Position numbers and translations under genes: made by a program | The notes under the pieces: generated by a model | What the model was told of the DNA's origin: nothing | Databases searched by the model: none | The model's input: only the letters and a program-made list of their open reading frames with translations | Shown here: positions 49,613-57,552 of the stretch, piece by piece | Layout: each line of letters opens with the position of its first letter | Position numbering within the stretch: position 1 is the first letter of the stretch | Assembly: GCA_027488845.1 (NCBI GenBank) | Contig: JAIYBC010000042.1 | Coordinates: forward strand, 1 to 64,000 | DNA from: Verrucomicrobiales bacterium | GTDB taxonomy: Bacteria; Verrucomicrobiota; Verrucomicrobiia; Limisphaerales; UBA9464 | DNA length: 64,000 nucleotides | Direction of reading: 5' to 3'

Positions 49613-52600
49613 ATGCCCCGAAAGTCCCGCCTCCTCCGGTGCCTGGCGCCACTCCTCTGCGCCCTCGCGGCCGTTGTCATCGTCCCGTCGGCGCACGCGA
49701 CCTGGTACCAGGAGAACGTCGAGGACGGCGCCGACATCGTGATGATGGACCTCCGCTGGCCCTGGTGGCCGTCGGGCTCGTACTTCGCCAACTGGAACTC
49801 CGGGTTCAACCCCAAGCCCAACAACCTCAGCTTCTACGCCGGCTTCGTCTCCGACGTCCCCGACGGCCCGGGTTCCCTCCCCAATCCCGACGCCGGCCTC
49901 CAGTCGTCGTTCCGGCCCGGGTCGGTCTGGACCTTCTGGGGGGCCGGTCGCGACGGCACCCCGGTGCGGTTCACCGACGTCGCGCCGAATCTCTTCATCA
50001 AGAACGACTACGGCGGCGAAGGCAGCAGCGGGACGCTCGGTGGCGAACCCTGGCGCTTCGTCGAGGTCCGACGCTGGTACACCATGCTCGCCCGGGTCTG
50101 GCGCCAACCCGACGGCTCCGAACCCGGCTCCGCCCGCGTCGGTCGCTGGATCAAGGACGTCTCCAACGGCCGTTGGCATCTCGTCGGGCAGGCACGCCTA
50201 CCGATCCCGGCCACGTCGTTCACCGGCAACAGCGGCTTCCTCGAACCGCTCGGCAGCGAGAAGGCGGTGCGGTCCCTGCACCGGCGGCTCGGCTACTTCC
50301 GCAAGGACGGCGCCTGGCGGAAGTCCGACGCCATCTCCATCGACAAGACCGAGTTCGTGGTCGTCGGCGTCCTGCCCGAGGACGACCACGAGTATGTCGC
50401 CATCGAGTACGCCCAGCGCCCCGACCTCCTCCCGCGGGAACTGTCCGGCAAGCCGCTCGCCGGCGACCGGAAGCACCGGTTCACCGTGCGACAATCCGAT
50501 CTCCCCGCGCTCGATGCACCCGCGGTGTCGGACGTCCGCGCCGTCTCCGCACCGGGCCAGCTCCTCGTCACCTGGTCGGTTCCCGACTCCGCCGCGCCCC
50601 AGCTGGGCTTCCGGGTCGAGGTCTTCGATTCCCCGGCCTGCGAAGGCACGCCCCGATCGGTCCTCGATCGCCGCGAACCCACCGCCCGCCACGCCCTTGT
50701 CGACCTCCCGGACGCCCTCGCCACGCCGGGCGTGCGGCTGACGGTGACCGACGTCTTCGACCAGTCCACGCCGCCCACGGTCGCCCGAGCCGAGCCGTCA
50801 CCCCGGCCGTCGTCGCCACAGGCCGTCCCGGGTTCCGCCGAGGGACTCCGGTACACGCTGTTCCGGAAGGAGTCCAAGCGGCGCGTCTCCCACTTCCACC
50901 CGCCGGCCCAGCGGCCCGACGAGGAACACCACTGGCTCCATCTCGACGAGATCCGTGACGGCCGCCGACTCCGCGAGGGACGTTCCCGCGGATTCGACAT
51001 CGGCCTCCGCGAGGAGATCGACTCGGGCTATGCGCTGGTGTTCCGCGGATTCCTGCGGGTCCCTCACGACGGCTTCCACGCGATCCACGCCCATGTCGAC
51101 GGCGCCTTCCGGATCCTCGTGGACGGCGCGGAACTGCTCTCGCGCGACGGACAGTGGGGAACCGTCCCCGTGGTCGGCACGCGCCACCTCGCCGCCGGGG
51201 ACCATGCGTTGGAGGTCGTCCACCTGTACGACGAGCTCCCCGCCCGCAATTTCCGCCTCGATTGGGAAGGTCCCGGGATGCCGCTGCAGCCGATCCCGCT
51301 GGAGGCGCTGCGGACGAAGGTGGCCGACGACGAGCCGACCGCCGTGCTCCGCGCCACCGCAGCGGGCGACGGCACCGGCCGGATCGAGGTCGTCGTCGAG
51401 GCCCGTGGACACCAGGTCGACCGCACCGTCCTGCGCCTCGGGGCCCTGGAGTTGGCCCGGGCCGACGGCCCGCACCTCGTCTACGAAGGCCCGCTGCCGA
51501 AGGGGCCGCAGACCTTCCGGTCCCGGGTGTTCCACGACGGCGACCGCACCGTGGATTCGGATCCGGTGACGCTGACGGTCTCGGGTCCCGCAGCGGATCC
51601 GGGATGGACCGTCCGGAACGTCGGCGACGACCACGCCTCGGCGGGCCTCTGGCAGACCGGTCCGGGCGCGTTCCAGTTCTTCGGCGACGGCATGCACGTC
51701 GTGACCCGGCGTGTGGAAGGGGACTTCACGGCGACCTGCCGCGTCGACGCCTTCCACGGTTCCGCCGGCGAACCGGTGAACCGCCAGGCCTGGGTCGGCC
51801 TCACCGCGCGCGAGCACGCGGAACGCCGGAACTGGGAATGGGGCCGCGACTTCCACCTCGTGCAGACCGCGGCCGAGGGACTCCGCGCATCCGCGGACTT
51901 CACCGACTTCGGCGCCACCCGCGTCTCCTCCTACCGGCTGCCCGACGGACACCCGTGGCTCCGGATCGTGCGACGTGGATCCATCTGGACCGCCTGGAGC
52001 TCCGCCGACGGGAAATCCTGGGAACTCGGCGCGCACCAGTTCCGGAAGATGGCCCCGGCCCTCGACGTCGGCCTGTTCTTCAGCGCGTTGCCGCAGGACG
52101 CCAAGGCCCACTACCGCGCCCGCGTCTCGTCGCTGGAGATCCAAACGGGCGCGCCGCCCGAGGCCGCGGTCCCCGAGCCCCCGGTCGCCCGGGGCACCGA
52201 CGGCGACCGGATCACCGGCGTCGTCACGGCGCGATCCGACCCGAAGGTCGCCGTGGTGCGCTCCACCTCGCGGGGACTGCTCCGGACGGAGGATGGCGGG
52301 GCCACCTGGAATCAGGCCGACGGCGGGCTCGACGGCGAAGCCCTGGCGGTCCGCAGCGTGGCCATCCACCCGGCCGATCCCCGCATCCTGGTGCGGGCCT
52401 GCGGCCGGGGCGCGGGTGGGACGCTGTGGCGTTCCGGCGACGCCGGCCGTTCCTGGACCCGACTCGCGGCCGACCGGGAACTGGACTTCGACGCCGTGGG
52501 CCCGTCGGCCTTGTGCGGCGAGGTCGTCGCCTTCGACCTCCGACGGCCGGACACCCTCTACGTCGGCACCGAGTCGAAGGGCTTCCTGAAGAGCGTCGAC

Positions 52601-53290
52601 GGCGGCACGACCTGGACGAACCTCGGACTCGTCGGCGAACGGATCACCGCGGTCGCCGTGTGGCCTTGGGAGGAGCACTACCCGGCGCCGGCTCAGGGGA
52701 AGTCGCACCTGTGCGTGACCACCTGTGCCGACCGATGGATGCCGTTGCTGGGGCGCGGGGTTCCGGCCGTGCGCAACACGGGGACCGTCTCCCGCGGCTA
52801 CGTGAGCCGCGACGACGTCCGGACGTTGGTGGTGGCCGACGAGCGGGACGACACGGGCTTCTACAACGTCGCCTTCGACAAGGCCCTGCAGTCGGTGGGC
52901 GAGATGCGCTACGGGACGTCCCACGGGATGCAGAGCCAGGTGTTCGAGGGCTGGCACATGGCGTTGTATCCGCCGGCGAAGGGCCTCGAATGGATGCGGC
53001 CGATGACCGGGGTGGGCGCGGCGGCGGTGGGCGACCGCAAGTTCGGGAGGTTCCTCGCGCAGGTCCTCGACCCGGCGGACCCGGGACGGATCTCCTCCAG
53101 CGAGCGCTGGGCGTTCGAATGGTCGTGGTTGCGCCCGCAGGGCGATCACCCTGGCGGCGGCATGATCGCCGTGGCCGGCGACGTTCGGCTCGGCCGGCGT
53201 TGGTGGTTCGTCCACACGGACGGCCTTTGGACCTCCGAGGACGGCGGCCACACGCGTCGTCGCCTCCTCGACCGGTCGGGCCATCGCTAG
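49613..53290 (+). CDS. Large secreted multidomain protein: DUF3472-like, PA14, DUF1349-like and BNR/sortilin-type repeats
   Basis: 1225 residues from the ATG at 49613, with a signal peptide (MPRKSRLLRCLAPLLCALAAVVIVPSAHA). The N-terminus (TWYQENVEDGADIVMMDLRWPWWPSGSYFANWNSGF in pieces) resembles DUF3472 proteins. A fibronectin-like segment is followed by PA14 at about 412-562 (GLRYTLFRKE, IHAHVDGAFRILVDG, FRLDWEGPGMP). A DUF1349-like jelly-roll spans about 664-841 (WTVRNVGDDHASAGLWQTGPG in part, VEGDFTATCRVDA). The C-terminal 360 residues hold Asp-box/BNR repeats (RTEDGGATW, RSGDAGRSW, KSVDGGTTWTN, TSEDGGHT), as in sialidase- or sortilin-like propellers. No catalytic Arg triad was identified. 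Probably a carbohydrate-binding or processing surface protein. Confidence 0.82.
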   Translation: MPRKSRLLRCLAPLLCALAAVVIVPSAHATWYQENVEDGADIVMMDLRWPWWPSGSYFANWNSGFNPKPNNLSFYAGFVSDVPDGPGSLPNPDAGLQSSFRPGSVWTFWGAGRDGTPVRFTDVAPNLFIKNDYGGEGSSGTLGGEPWRFVEVRRWYTMLARVWRQPDGSEPGSARVGRWIKDVSNGRWHLVGQARLPIPATSFTGNSGFLEPLGSEKAVRSLHRRLGYFRKDGAWRKSDAISIDKTEFVVVGVLPEDDHEYVAIEYAQRPDLLPRELSGKPLAGDRKHRFTVRQSDLPALDAPAVSDVRAVSAPGQLLVTWSVPDSAAPQLGFRVEVFDSPACEGTPRSVLDRREPTARHALVDLPDALATPGVRLTVTDVFDQSTPPTVARAEPSPRPSSPQAVPGSAEGLRYTLFRKESKRRVSHFHPPAQRPDEEHHWLHLDEIRDGRRLREGRSRGFDIGLREEIDSGYALVFRGFLRVPHDGFHAIHAHVDGAFRILVDGAELLSRDGQWGTVPVVGTRHLAAGDHALEVVHLYDELPARNFRLDWEGPGMPLQPIPLEALRTKVADDEPTAVLRATAAGDGTGRIEVVVEARGHQVDRTVLRLGALELARADGPHLVYEGPLPKGPQTFRSRVFHDGDRTVDSDPVTLTVSGPAADPGWTVRNVGDDHASAGLWQTGPGAFQFFGDGMHVVTRRVEGDFTATCRVDAFHGSAGEPVNRQAWVGLTAREHAERRNWEWGRDFHLVQTAAEGLRASADFTDFGATRVSSYRLPDGHPWLRIVRRGSIWTAWSSADGKSWELGAHQFRKMAPALDVGLFFSALPQDAKAHYRARVSSLEIQTGAPPEAAVPEPPVARGTDGDRITGVVTARSDPKVAVVRSTSRGLLRTEDGGATWNQADGGLDGEALAVRSVAIHPADPRILVRACGRGAGGTLWRSGDAGRSWTRLAADRELDFDAVGPSALCGEVVAFDLRRPDTLYVGTESKGFLKSVDGGTTWTNLGLVGERITAVAVWPWEEHYPAPAQGKSHLCVTTCADRWMPLLGRGVPAVRNTGTVSRGYVSRDDVRTLVVADERDDTGFYNVAFDKALQSVGEMRYGTSHGMQSQVFEGWHMALYPPAKGLEWMRPMTGVGAAAVGDRKFGRFLAQVLDPADPGRISSSERWAFEWSWLRPQGDHPGGGMIAVAGDVRLGRRWWFVHTDGLWTSEDGGHTRRRLLDRSGHR

Positions 53291-53318
53291 CCGGGGCCGC
53301 GGATCCGGGATGCTGCCG

Positions 53319-54080
53319 TCAGGAAGCCGACGCCAGCCGGATCCGCACCAGCAGGTCGTCCAAGGCGGCCCGGGCCCCCTCGTCCGGCGTCTCCCGGAGC
53401 GTGCTCGACTCGAAGGCCGCCTGGAGCTCGATGCGCAGGCGTCCGTATTCCCGCAGATGGAACGTCACGTCCGCGTCGTCGAGCGTGCTGTTCTCGCCGG
53501 ACTGCTTCCGGTGGATGAGCTCCGGGATGAAGGGGCGCTGGACCGGGTCGTTCAGATCCGAGAGATCCGCCCGGATCTCGCCCGTACGCATCAGGTGGAT
53601 GCCCGTGAGCAGGACCCGATAGACGTAGAGCAGGGGCTTCACCCGGCGCGGCCGTTCCTTGTCGAAGAGCTTCCACTGGGTCTCGGCGAAGCCGAAGTAG
53701 TGGTGCGAGTGGTGCCGTGTGATGCAGCCGCGGGCGATCTCCTTCAGTTCGGCGTGGGCTCCGGTCGTGTGGACCACCAGGGGCGAATAGAGCTGCTCCA
53801 GGACGTATCCGTTCTTCTTGAGCAGGAGCCCGAAGAACTTCCGCACGTCGTGGCTCACGATGTCCATCTCGAGACCGTCGACGACCCGGGAATCCTCGAG
53901 GGTCTCGTCACGGACCTCCAGGCCGACCACGGAACGGAGCGGCAGGATGTGGGCCCCGCGGAGGTCGAAGTCGGAGTCCGGGGAGGGGAAGCCGTACAGG
54001 TGCGCGCCGCTGATGGTGGCGAAGAGCAGCGGGTGCGGCTGCGCGGCGACGATGCGATGGAGGCGTGGGTCGAGGTTCAT
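53319..54080 (-). CDS. Predicted nucleotidyltransferase (RlaP/YcgL-like), second of a tandem pair
   Basis: 253 residues. The N-terminal minimal-nucleotidyltransferase motif is ISGAHLYGFPSPDSDFDLRG, with Asp37 and Asp39 as metal-binding residues and S-G in place of the usual G-S. VGLEVRDETLE and GLEMDIVSHDVRKFFGLLLKKNG follow, with a third Asp in strand 5. The C-terminal half is a helical substrate domain (KPLLYVYRVLLTGIHLMRTGEI). This resembles COG3541-type nucleotidyltransferases, some of which are linked to RNA repair, though the substrate is unproven. Its ATG overlaps the stop of the preceding paralogue by ATGA. Confidence 0.82.
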   Translation of the reverse strand: MNLDPRLHRIVAAQPHPLLFATISGAHLYGFPSPDSDFDLRGAHILPLRSVVGLEVRDETLEDSRVVDGLEMDIVSHDVRKFFGLLLKKNGYVLEQLYSPLVVHTTGAHAELKEIARGCITRHHSHHYFGFAETQWKLFDKERPRRVKPLLYVYRVLLTGIHLMRTGEIRADLSDLNDPVQRPFIPELIHRKQSGENSTLDDADVTFHLREYGRLRIELQAAFESSTLRETPDEGARAALDDLLVRIRLASAS

Positions 54081-55051
54081 GACGCGCGGACGGGGATGGG
54101 GCCGGAACCGATGCCGCCGTCGACGGCCGAACGGCGGGCCCGCAGGAGGAATCCGTTGGCCCAGTCGTAGTCGGGTCGTTCGGGCAGGCGCGTGGCGGCG
54201 AACGCCTCGTCGAACTCGCGGTGGAGACCGCGGCGCCAGGCGTCCAGGTCCGACCAGGAGGTCCGGCCATGCTTGATGTCGAGGAGCGCAGGCCGGTGTT
54301 CGTCGAGGCACACCCGCAGTTCGCCGTCCCTGAGGACCCCGATGCCCGACAGGAGGAGGCGCATCAGGTGCATCGCATGCTTCCACTTGATCTCGCCGCG
54401 CGCCCGCAGGTCCTGCTCCAGCTTCCGGAACTGGCTCATCACGTAGCCGTTGTAGGTCTGGTACACGAGCCGCGAGAGGAAGGCCCGACGGTTCGCGAGC
54501 AGTTCGAGGGCGAGTGGCGACGCGACCTCCACGATGGGCGTGTAGAGGCACTCCAGGATGTTCGGGTTCGCCTTGAGCGCCATCACGAGGAACTTCTGCA
54601 GCTCCCAGTAGACCTCCTGCGTGGTGTCCTGCTCGACCTGCTCGGGAACGCCATACAACGACCAGTGGAGGTCGGCGGGCGGCAGGAAGAATCCGCGACG
54701 GTCGACATCGGAGTTCCGGTCGCTCAGGCCGAAGGCCTGGGAGCCGACCACGCAGCGGTACTGGACGAAGGGCTGCCAGTCGGCGATCTCGCCGGCGATC
54801 TCGGCGGCCGGCTTCCCGATCGACATGTCGTCCTTGAACTCGCGGAGGATGGAGAGTTCCGTCCGGCGGAGCATGGCCTCGGAGCCGTCGTTGAAGCGGA
54901 GCCGGTAGGCGTGATGGGCGTCCGTCGGCGGCTCCAGGACGACGCCGACGGCCCCGGCGGGCGCCGGCACGCCTCCGCCGATCCGGTTGGCCTCGTTCCG
55001 GGTCACGACGCGCGTGCCGGCCGGCAGGATGAGATGGATGGGATGGGCCAT
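54077..55051 (-). CDS. Predicted nucleotidyltransferase with N-terminal KOW-like domain, first of a tandem pair
   Basis: 324 residues. Residues 1-70 form a small beta-barrel (LPAGTRVVTRNEANRIGGGV, GAVGVVLEPPTDAHHAYRLRFNDGSEAMLRR in pieces) resembling a KOW/SH3-like nucleic-acid-binding domain. The nucleotidyltransferase core follows, with VVGSQAFGLSDRNSDVDRRG (Gly103-Ser104, Asp115, Asp117), then VYWELQKFLVMALKANPNILECLY. The C-terminal helical part has KWKHAMHLMRLLLSGIGVLRDGEL, matching the second paralogue. Tandem RlaP-like genes suggest a heterodimeric or sequential RNA-end or small-molecule nucleotidyl transfer; this is inferred. No RNA ligase is adjacent in the window. Confidence 0.83.
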   Translation of the reverse strand: MAHPIHLILPAGTRVVTRNEANRIGGGVPAPAGAVGVVLEPPTDAHHAYRLRFNDGSEAMLRRTELSILREFKDDMSIGKPAAEIAGEIADWQPFVQYRCVVGSQAFGLSDRNSDVDRRGFFLPPADLHWSLYGVPEQVEQDTTQEVYWELQKFLVMALKANPNILECLYTPIVEVASPLALELLANRRAFLSRLVYQTYNGYVMSQFRKLEQDLRARGEIKWKHAMHLMRLLLSGIGVLRDGELRVCLDEHRPALLDIKHGRTSWSDLDAWRRGLHREFDEAFAATRLPERPDYDWANGFLLRARRSAVDGGIGSGPIPVRAS

Positions 55052-55265
55052 GGGTTGAGGGGGACCGCGGGTTCGAACCGGATCCCCGCGTCGTGTCCGC
55101 TCCGCATCGTCGGGACGCCCCGCGGCACATCAAGAGGATTGAAGTTTCCGCCCGCCGTCCCTTCGCGGCGTGGCGCCTTGGCGTGAGCTCCCTCCCGACG
55201 CCCGTCGCCCGACGCCGGTCATCCGTCACACATTTCCTGTCCAATTCCGGGAGGCCGCCGGAAGT
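55052..55265. other. Divergent intergenic region with a CGCCAAG phrase
   Basis: This 214-bp region lies between the nucleotidyltransferase pair and the ECF sigma operon. It contains CTTCGCGGCGTGGCGCCTTG at 55161-55180, a copy of the dispersed phrase, followed by a GACGCCCGTCGCCCGACGCC run at 55198-55217. The sigma-gene promoter should lie in its last 60 bp (TCACACATTTCCTGTCC). Confidence 0.5.
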
Positions 55266-55841
55266 ATGGCTGCAACCCTTCGGATGTCCCACGACGCGCC
55301 ATCCAATCCCGACGCCACGGCCGCCGCGCAGCAGCGGTTCCTCTCGCTGTTCCTGCGGAGCGAACGCGAGGTGTTCCGCTACGTCTCGGCCCTCGTGCCC
55401 AACGTCTCGGACGCCGAGGACATCGTCCAGCAGACCGCCGTGGCCCTCTGGGAACGGTTCGACGCCTACGATCCCGCGCAGCCGTTCACGCCGTGGGCCT
55501 GCCGCTTCGCCCTCAACAAGGCCCGCCAATGGATCGAACGCCACCAACGCTGGCGCGCCCTGCTCGACAACGGCCTCGCGGAGGAACTCGCCCGGCGAGG
55601 GGAGGAACTCAGGCCCGAGATCGAGTCGCGCCTCCGCCGACTCGAGGGCTGTGTCGGACTTCTTCCCGACGACCAGCGGAACCTCGTCGAGGGCTACTAC
55701 TACCGGCGCGAGGAGATCGACCAGCTCGCCGCCCGCACCGGGCGCACCGCGGCCTCGACCTACAAGGCGCTGCAGAGGATCCGCCAGACCCTCCAGGCCT
55801 GCGTGGAGAGGTCCCCCGAACCGGAGGCCGGCACGCCATGA
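55266..55841 (+). CDS. ECF RNA polymerase sigma factor
   Basis: 191 residues from the ATG at 55266; an ATG at 55284 (MSHDAPSNPD) is also possible. Region 2 reads FLSLFLRSEREVFRYVSALVPN, then DAEDIVQQTAVALWERFDAYD and FTPWACRFALNKARQWIERHQR. Region 4 reads LPDDQRNLVEGYYYRREEIDQLAARTGRTAASTYKALQRIRQTL. This is the form of the Rhodopirellula/Verrucomicrobium ECF family. The stop overlaps the ATG of the FecR-domain gene (ATGA at 55838-55841), so sigma factor and membrane regulator are co-translated. Targets are unknown; the gene at 57553 is the nearest candidate. Confidence 0.93.
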   Translation: MAATLRMSHDAPSNPDATAAAQQRFLSLFLRSEREVFRYVSALVPNVSDAEDIVQQTAVALWERFDAYDPAQPFTPWACRFALNKARQWIERHQRWRALLDNGLAEELARRGEELRPEIESRLRRLEGCVGLLPDDQRNLVEGYYYRREEIDQLAARTGRTAASTYKALQRIRQTLQACVERSPEPEAGTP

Positions 55842-57451
55842 ACCTCCGGTTTCCCTCGGCGGAGTTCGACGGGACGGTCGCGTCGGTCTGCCACGGCACC
55901 GCCACGGAGGAACAGGCGGTCGCGTTGAACTCGCTGCTGCTCTCCGACGCCGCGGCCCGCGACGAATACCTGCTCCGTGTGGCCCTCCACGCGCGTCTCG
56001 CCTCGGACCCGGACCTCTTCGTCCCGGAGGTCCCGGCCACGGACCCGGCACTCGCGGCTCTTCCCCTGGATCGTGACGGGTTCCGGAAGACGCACCGGAC
56101 GACCCGGCTCGCCCTCGCCGCCGGATTGGTCCTGTTGCTGGCCCTTGCCGGTTGGTGGGGCCTGGCCCTGGCCACCGCCCGACGCGGTCCCGGCCGTGCG
56201 GTCGCCCTGTTGAACCGGACGGTCAACGCCCGCTGGAATCCCTCCGACCCGGTCCCACGCCTCGGCGCCCCGCTCGAGCCCCGGCTTCTCCGCCTCGAAT
56301 CCGGCCTCGCCCAGGTCGTCTTCCAGAACGGGGCCCGGGTCGTGCTCGAAGGCCCCGCCGAACTCCGGCTCGTGTCCGAGGCCGAGGCGGTGTGCACCTC
56401 CGGACGGCTCACCGCCGAGGTGCCTCCCCAGGCGCGCGGGTTCCGCGTCATCGCCCCCCACCTCGACGTCACCGACCTCGGCACGGCCTTCGGAATGAAC
56501 GTCGCCGGCGGACGCTCCGAGGTGCATGTCTTCCAGGGTCGCGTGCAATACCGCCCCGAACCCTCGACGCCCGGGACCGATCTCGAGGAGGGCAACGCCG
56601 CCGTCGTCGAGGACGGCGCCCCGCCGCGGCTGGTGCCGTCCGACCGCTCGGGCTTCGAACCCCTGTTCGACCTCCAGGCCCTGTCCACCGCGGCGGAGGC
56701 CCGGCGCTACGACGCCTGGCGTCTCGCCGCCCGCAGGCTCGACCAGGACCGCTCGCTGCGGGTCCACCTCGACTTCGAACACGCCTCCCCCAACGACTGG
56801 CGCCTTCCCAACGTCGCCTCGGGGAACGCCGAGGTCCCCTTCGCCACCATCGTCGGCGCCCATTGGCAGGAGGGCCGCTGGTCCACCAAGCCCGCGCTGG
56901 CGTTCCGGGGCGTCGGCGACCGCGTCCGCTTCGCCCTGCCCGGTTCCATCGGATCGGTCACGCTCGCCGCCTGGGTGCGCGTCCAGGCCCTCGACCGCGA
57001 GATCAACTCCCTCTTCATGTCCGATGGCTTCGAACCCGGAACCCTCCACTGGGTGCTCCGCGACGACGGCGTCCTCGGCCTCACCGTCATCGGTCCCGGA
57101 CGCGACCACCAGATCCTCGCGAGCCCGCCGGTGCTGACGCCCGACCGGCTCGGCTCCTGGATCCACCTCGCGGTGGTCGTCGACGGACCGGGCCGTCGTG
57201 CCGTCCATTACGTCGACGGCCGACCGGTCAGCCGGCATCCGCTCCGGATCGCGCCGCCCTATTCCGTGGGCACCGCGGAACTCGGCAACTGGAACGCCGT
57301 CGGCTTCCCGGGAAGCGATCCGTTCCTCGTGCGCAACCTCCATGGCCTGATGGACGAGTTCTGCCTCTTCGACCGGCCGCTCGGACCCGAGGAGATCCGG
57401 TCCCTCCACGCCGACGGACATCCGCAGCCCGAATCGTCGGACCTCCGCTGA
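55838..57451 (+). CDS. FecR-domain membrane protein with C-terminal LamG domain (putative anti-sigma partner)
   Basis: 537 residues. A cytoplasmic N-terminus of about 85 residues, with a short helical motif (TEEQAVALNSLLLSDAAARDEYL) like those of anti-sigma factors, precedes one transmembrane helix (about 90-112, LALAAGLVLLLALAGWWGLALA). A FecR domain (about 140-260) shows ESGLAQVVFQNGARVVLEGPAELRL, FRVIAPHLDVTDLGTAFGM and VHVFQGRV. A LamG-type concanavalin domain (about 345-525) includes VTLAAWVRVQALDREINSLFMSD and LHGLMDEFCLFDRPLGPEEIRSL in pieces. FecR-LamG proteins paired with ECF factors are frequent in Verrucomicrobia and Planctomycetes; the extracytoplasmic LamG may sense a glycan. The ATGA overlap shows coupling to the sigma gene. 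Confidence 0.9.
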   Translation: MNLRFPSAEFDGTVASVCHGTATEEQAVALNSLLLSDAAARDEYLLRVALHARLASDPDLFVPEVPATDPALAALPLDRDGFRKTHRTTRLALAAGLVLLLALAGWWGLALATARRGPGRAVALLNRTVNARWNPSDPVPRLGAPLEPRLLRLESGLAQVVFQNGARVVLEGPAELRLVSEAEAVCTSGRLTAEVPPQARGFRVIAPHLDVTDLGTAFGMNVAGGRSEVHVFQGRVQYRPEPSTPGTDLEEGNAAVVEDGAPPRLVPSDRSGFEPLFDLQALSTAAEARRYDAWRLAARRLDQDRSLRVHLDFEHASPNDWRLPNVASGNAEVPFATIVGAHWQEGRWSTKPALAFRGVGDRVRFALPGSIGSVTLAAWVRVQALDREINSLFMSDGFEPGTLHWVLRDDGVLGLTVIGPGRDHQILASPPVLTPDRLGSWIHLAVVVDGPGRRAVHYVDGRPVSRHPLRIAPPYSVGTAELGNWNAVGFPGSDPFLVRNLHGLMDEFCLFDRPLGPEEIRSLHADGHPQPESSDLR

Positions 57452-57478
57452 CACCCGTTGGCCGGTTCCGGAGGGGCG

Positions 57479-57494
57479 TACGTAGTTCTACGTA
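57479..57494. promoter_or_regulatory. Perfect palindrome TACGTAG-TT-CTACGTA upstream of the delta-60 gene
   Basis: Two 7-bp arms flank a 2-bp centre, 27 bp after the FecR-LamG stop and 58 bp before the ATG of the 1392-residue surface protein. It is AT-richer than its surroundings. It could be an operator or a regulator-binding site; the short loop makes a terminator unlikely. Confidence 0.5.
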
Positions 57495-57552
57495 GCACGC
57501 GGAGCATTTCTCGACCTGGTGGAAGTCCCCTGACTAGAACGGGCCAACCGTC

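Noticed and set aside
55068-55098. GCGGGTTCGAACCGG, resembling a tRNA T-loop
   Set aside because: No matching acceptor, D and anticodon stems can be drawn around it within 80 bp.
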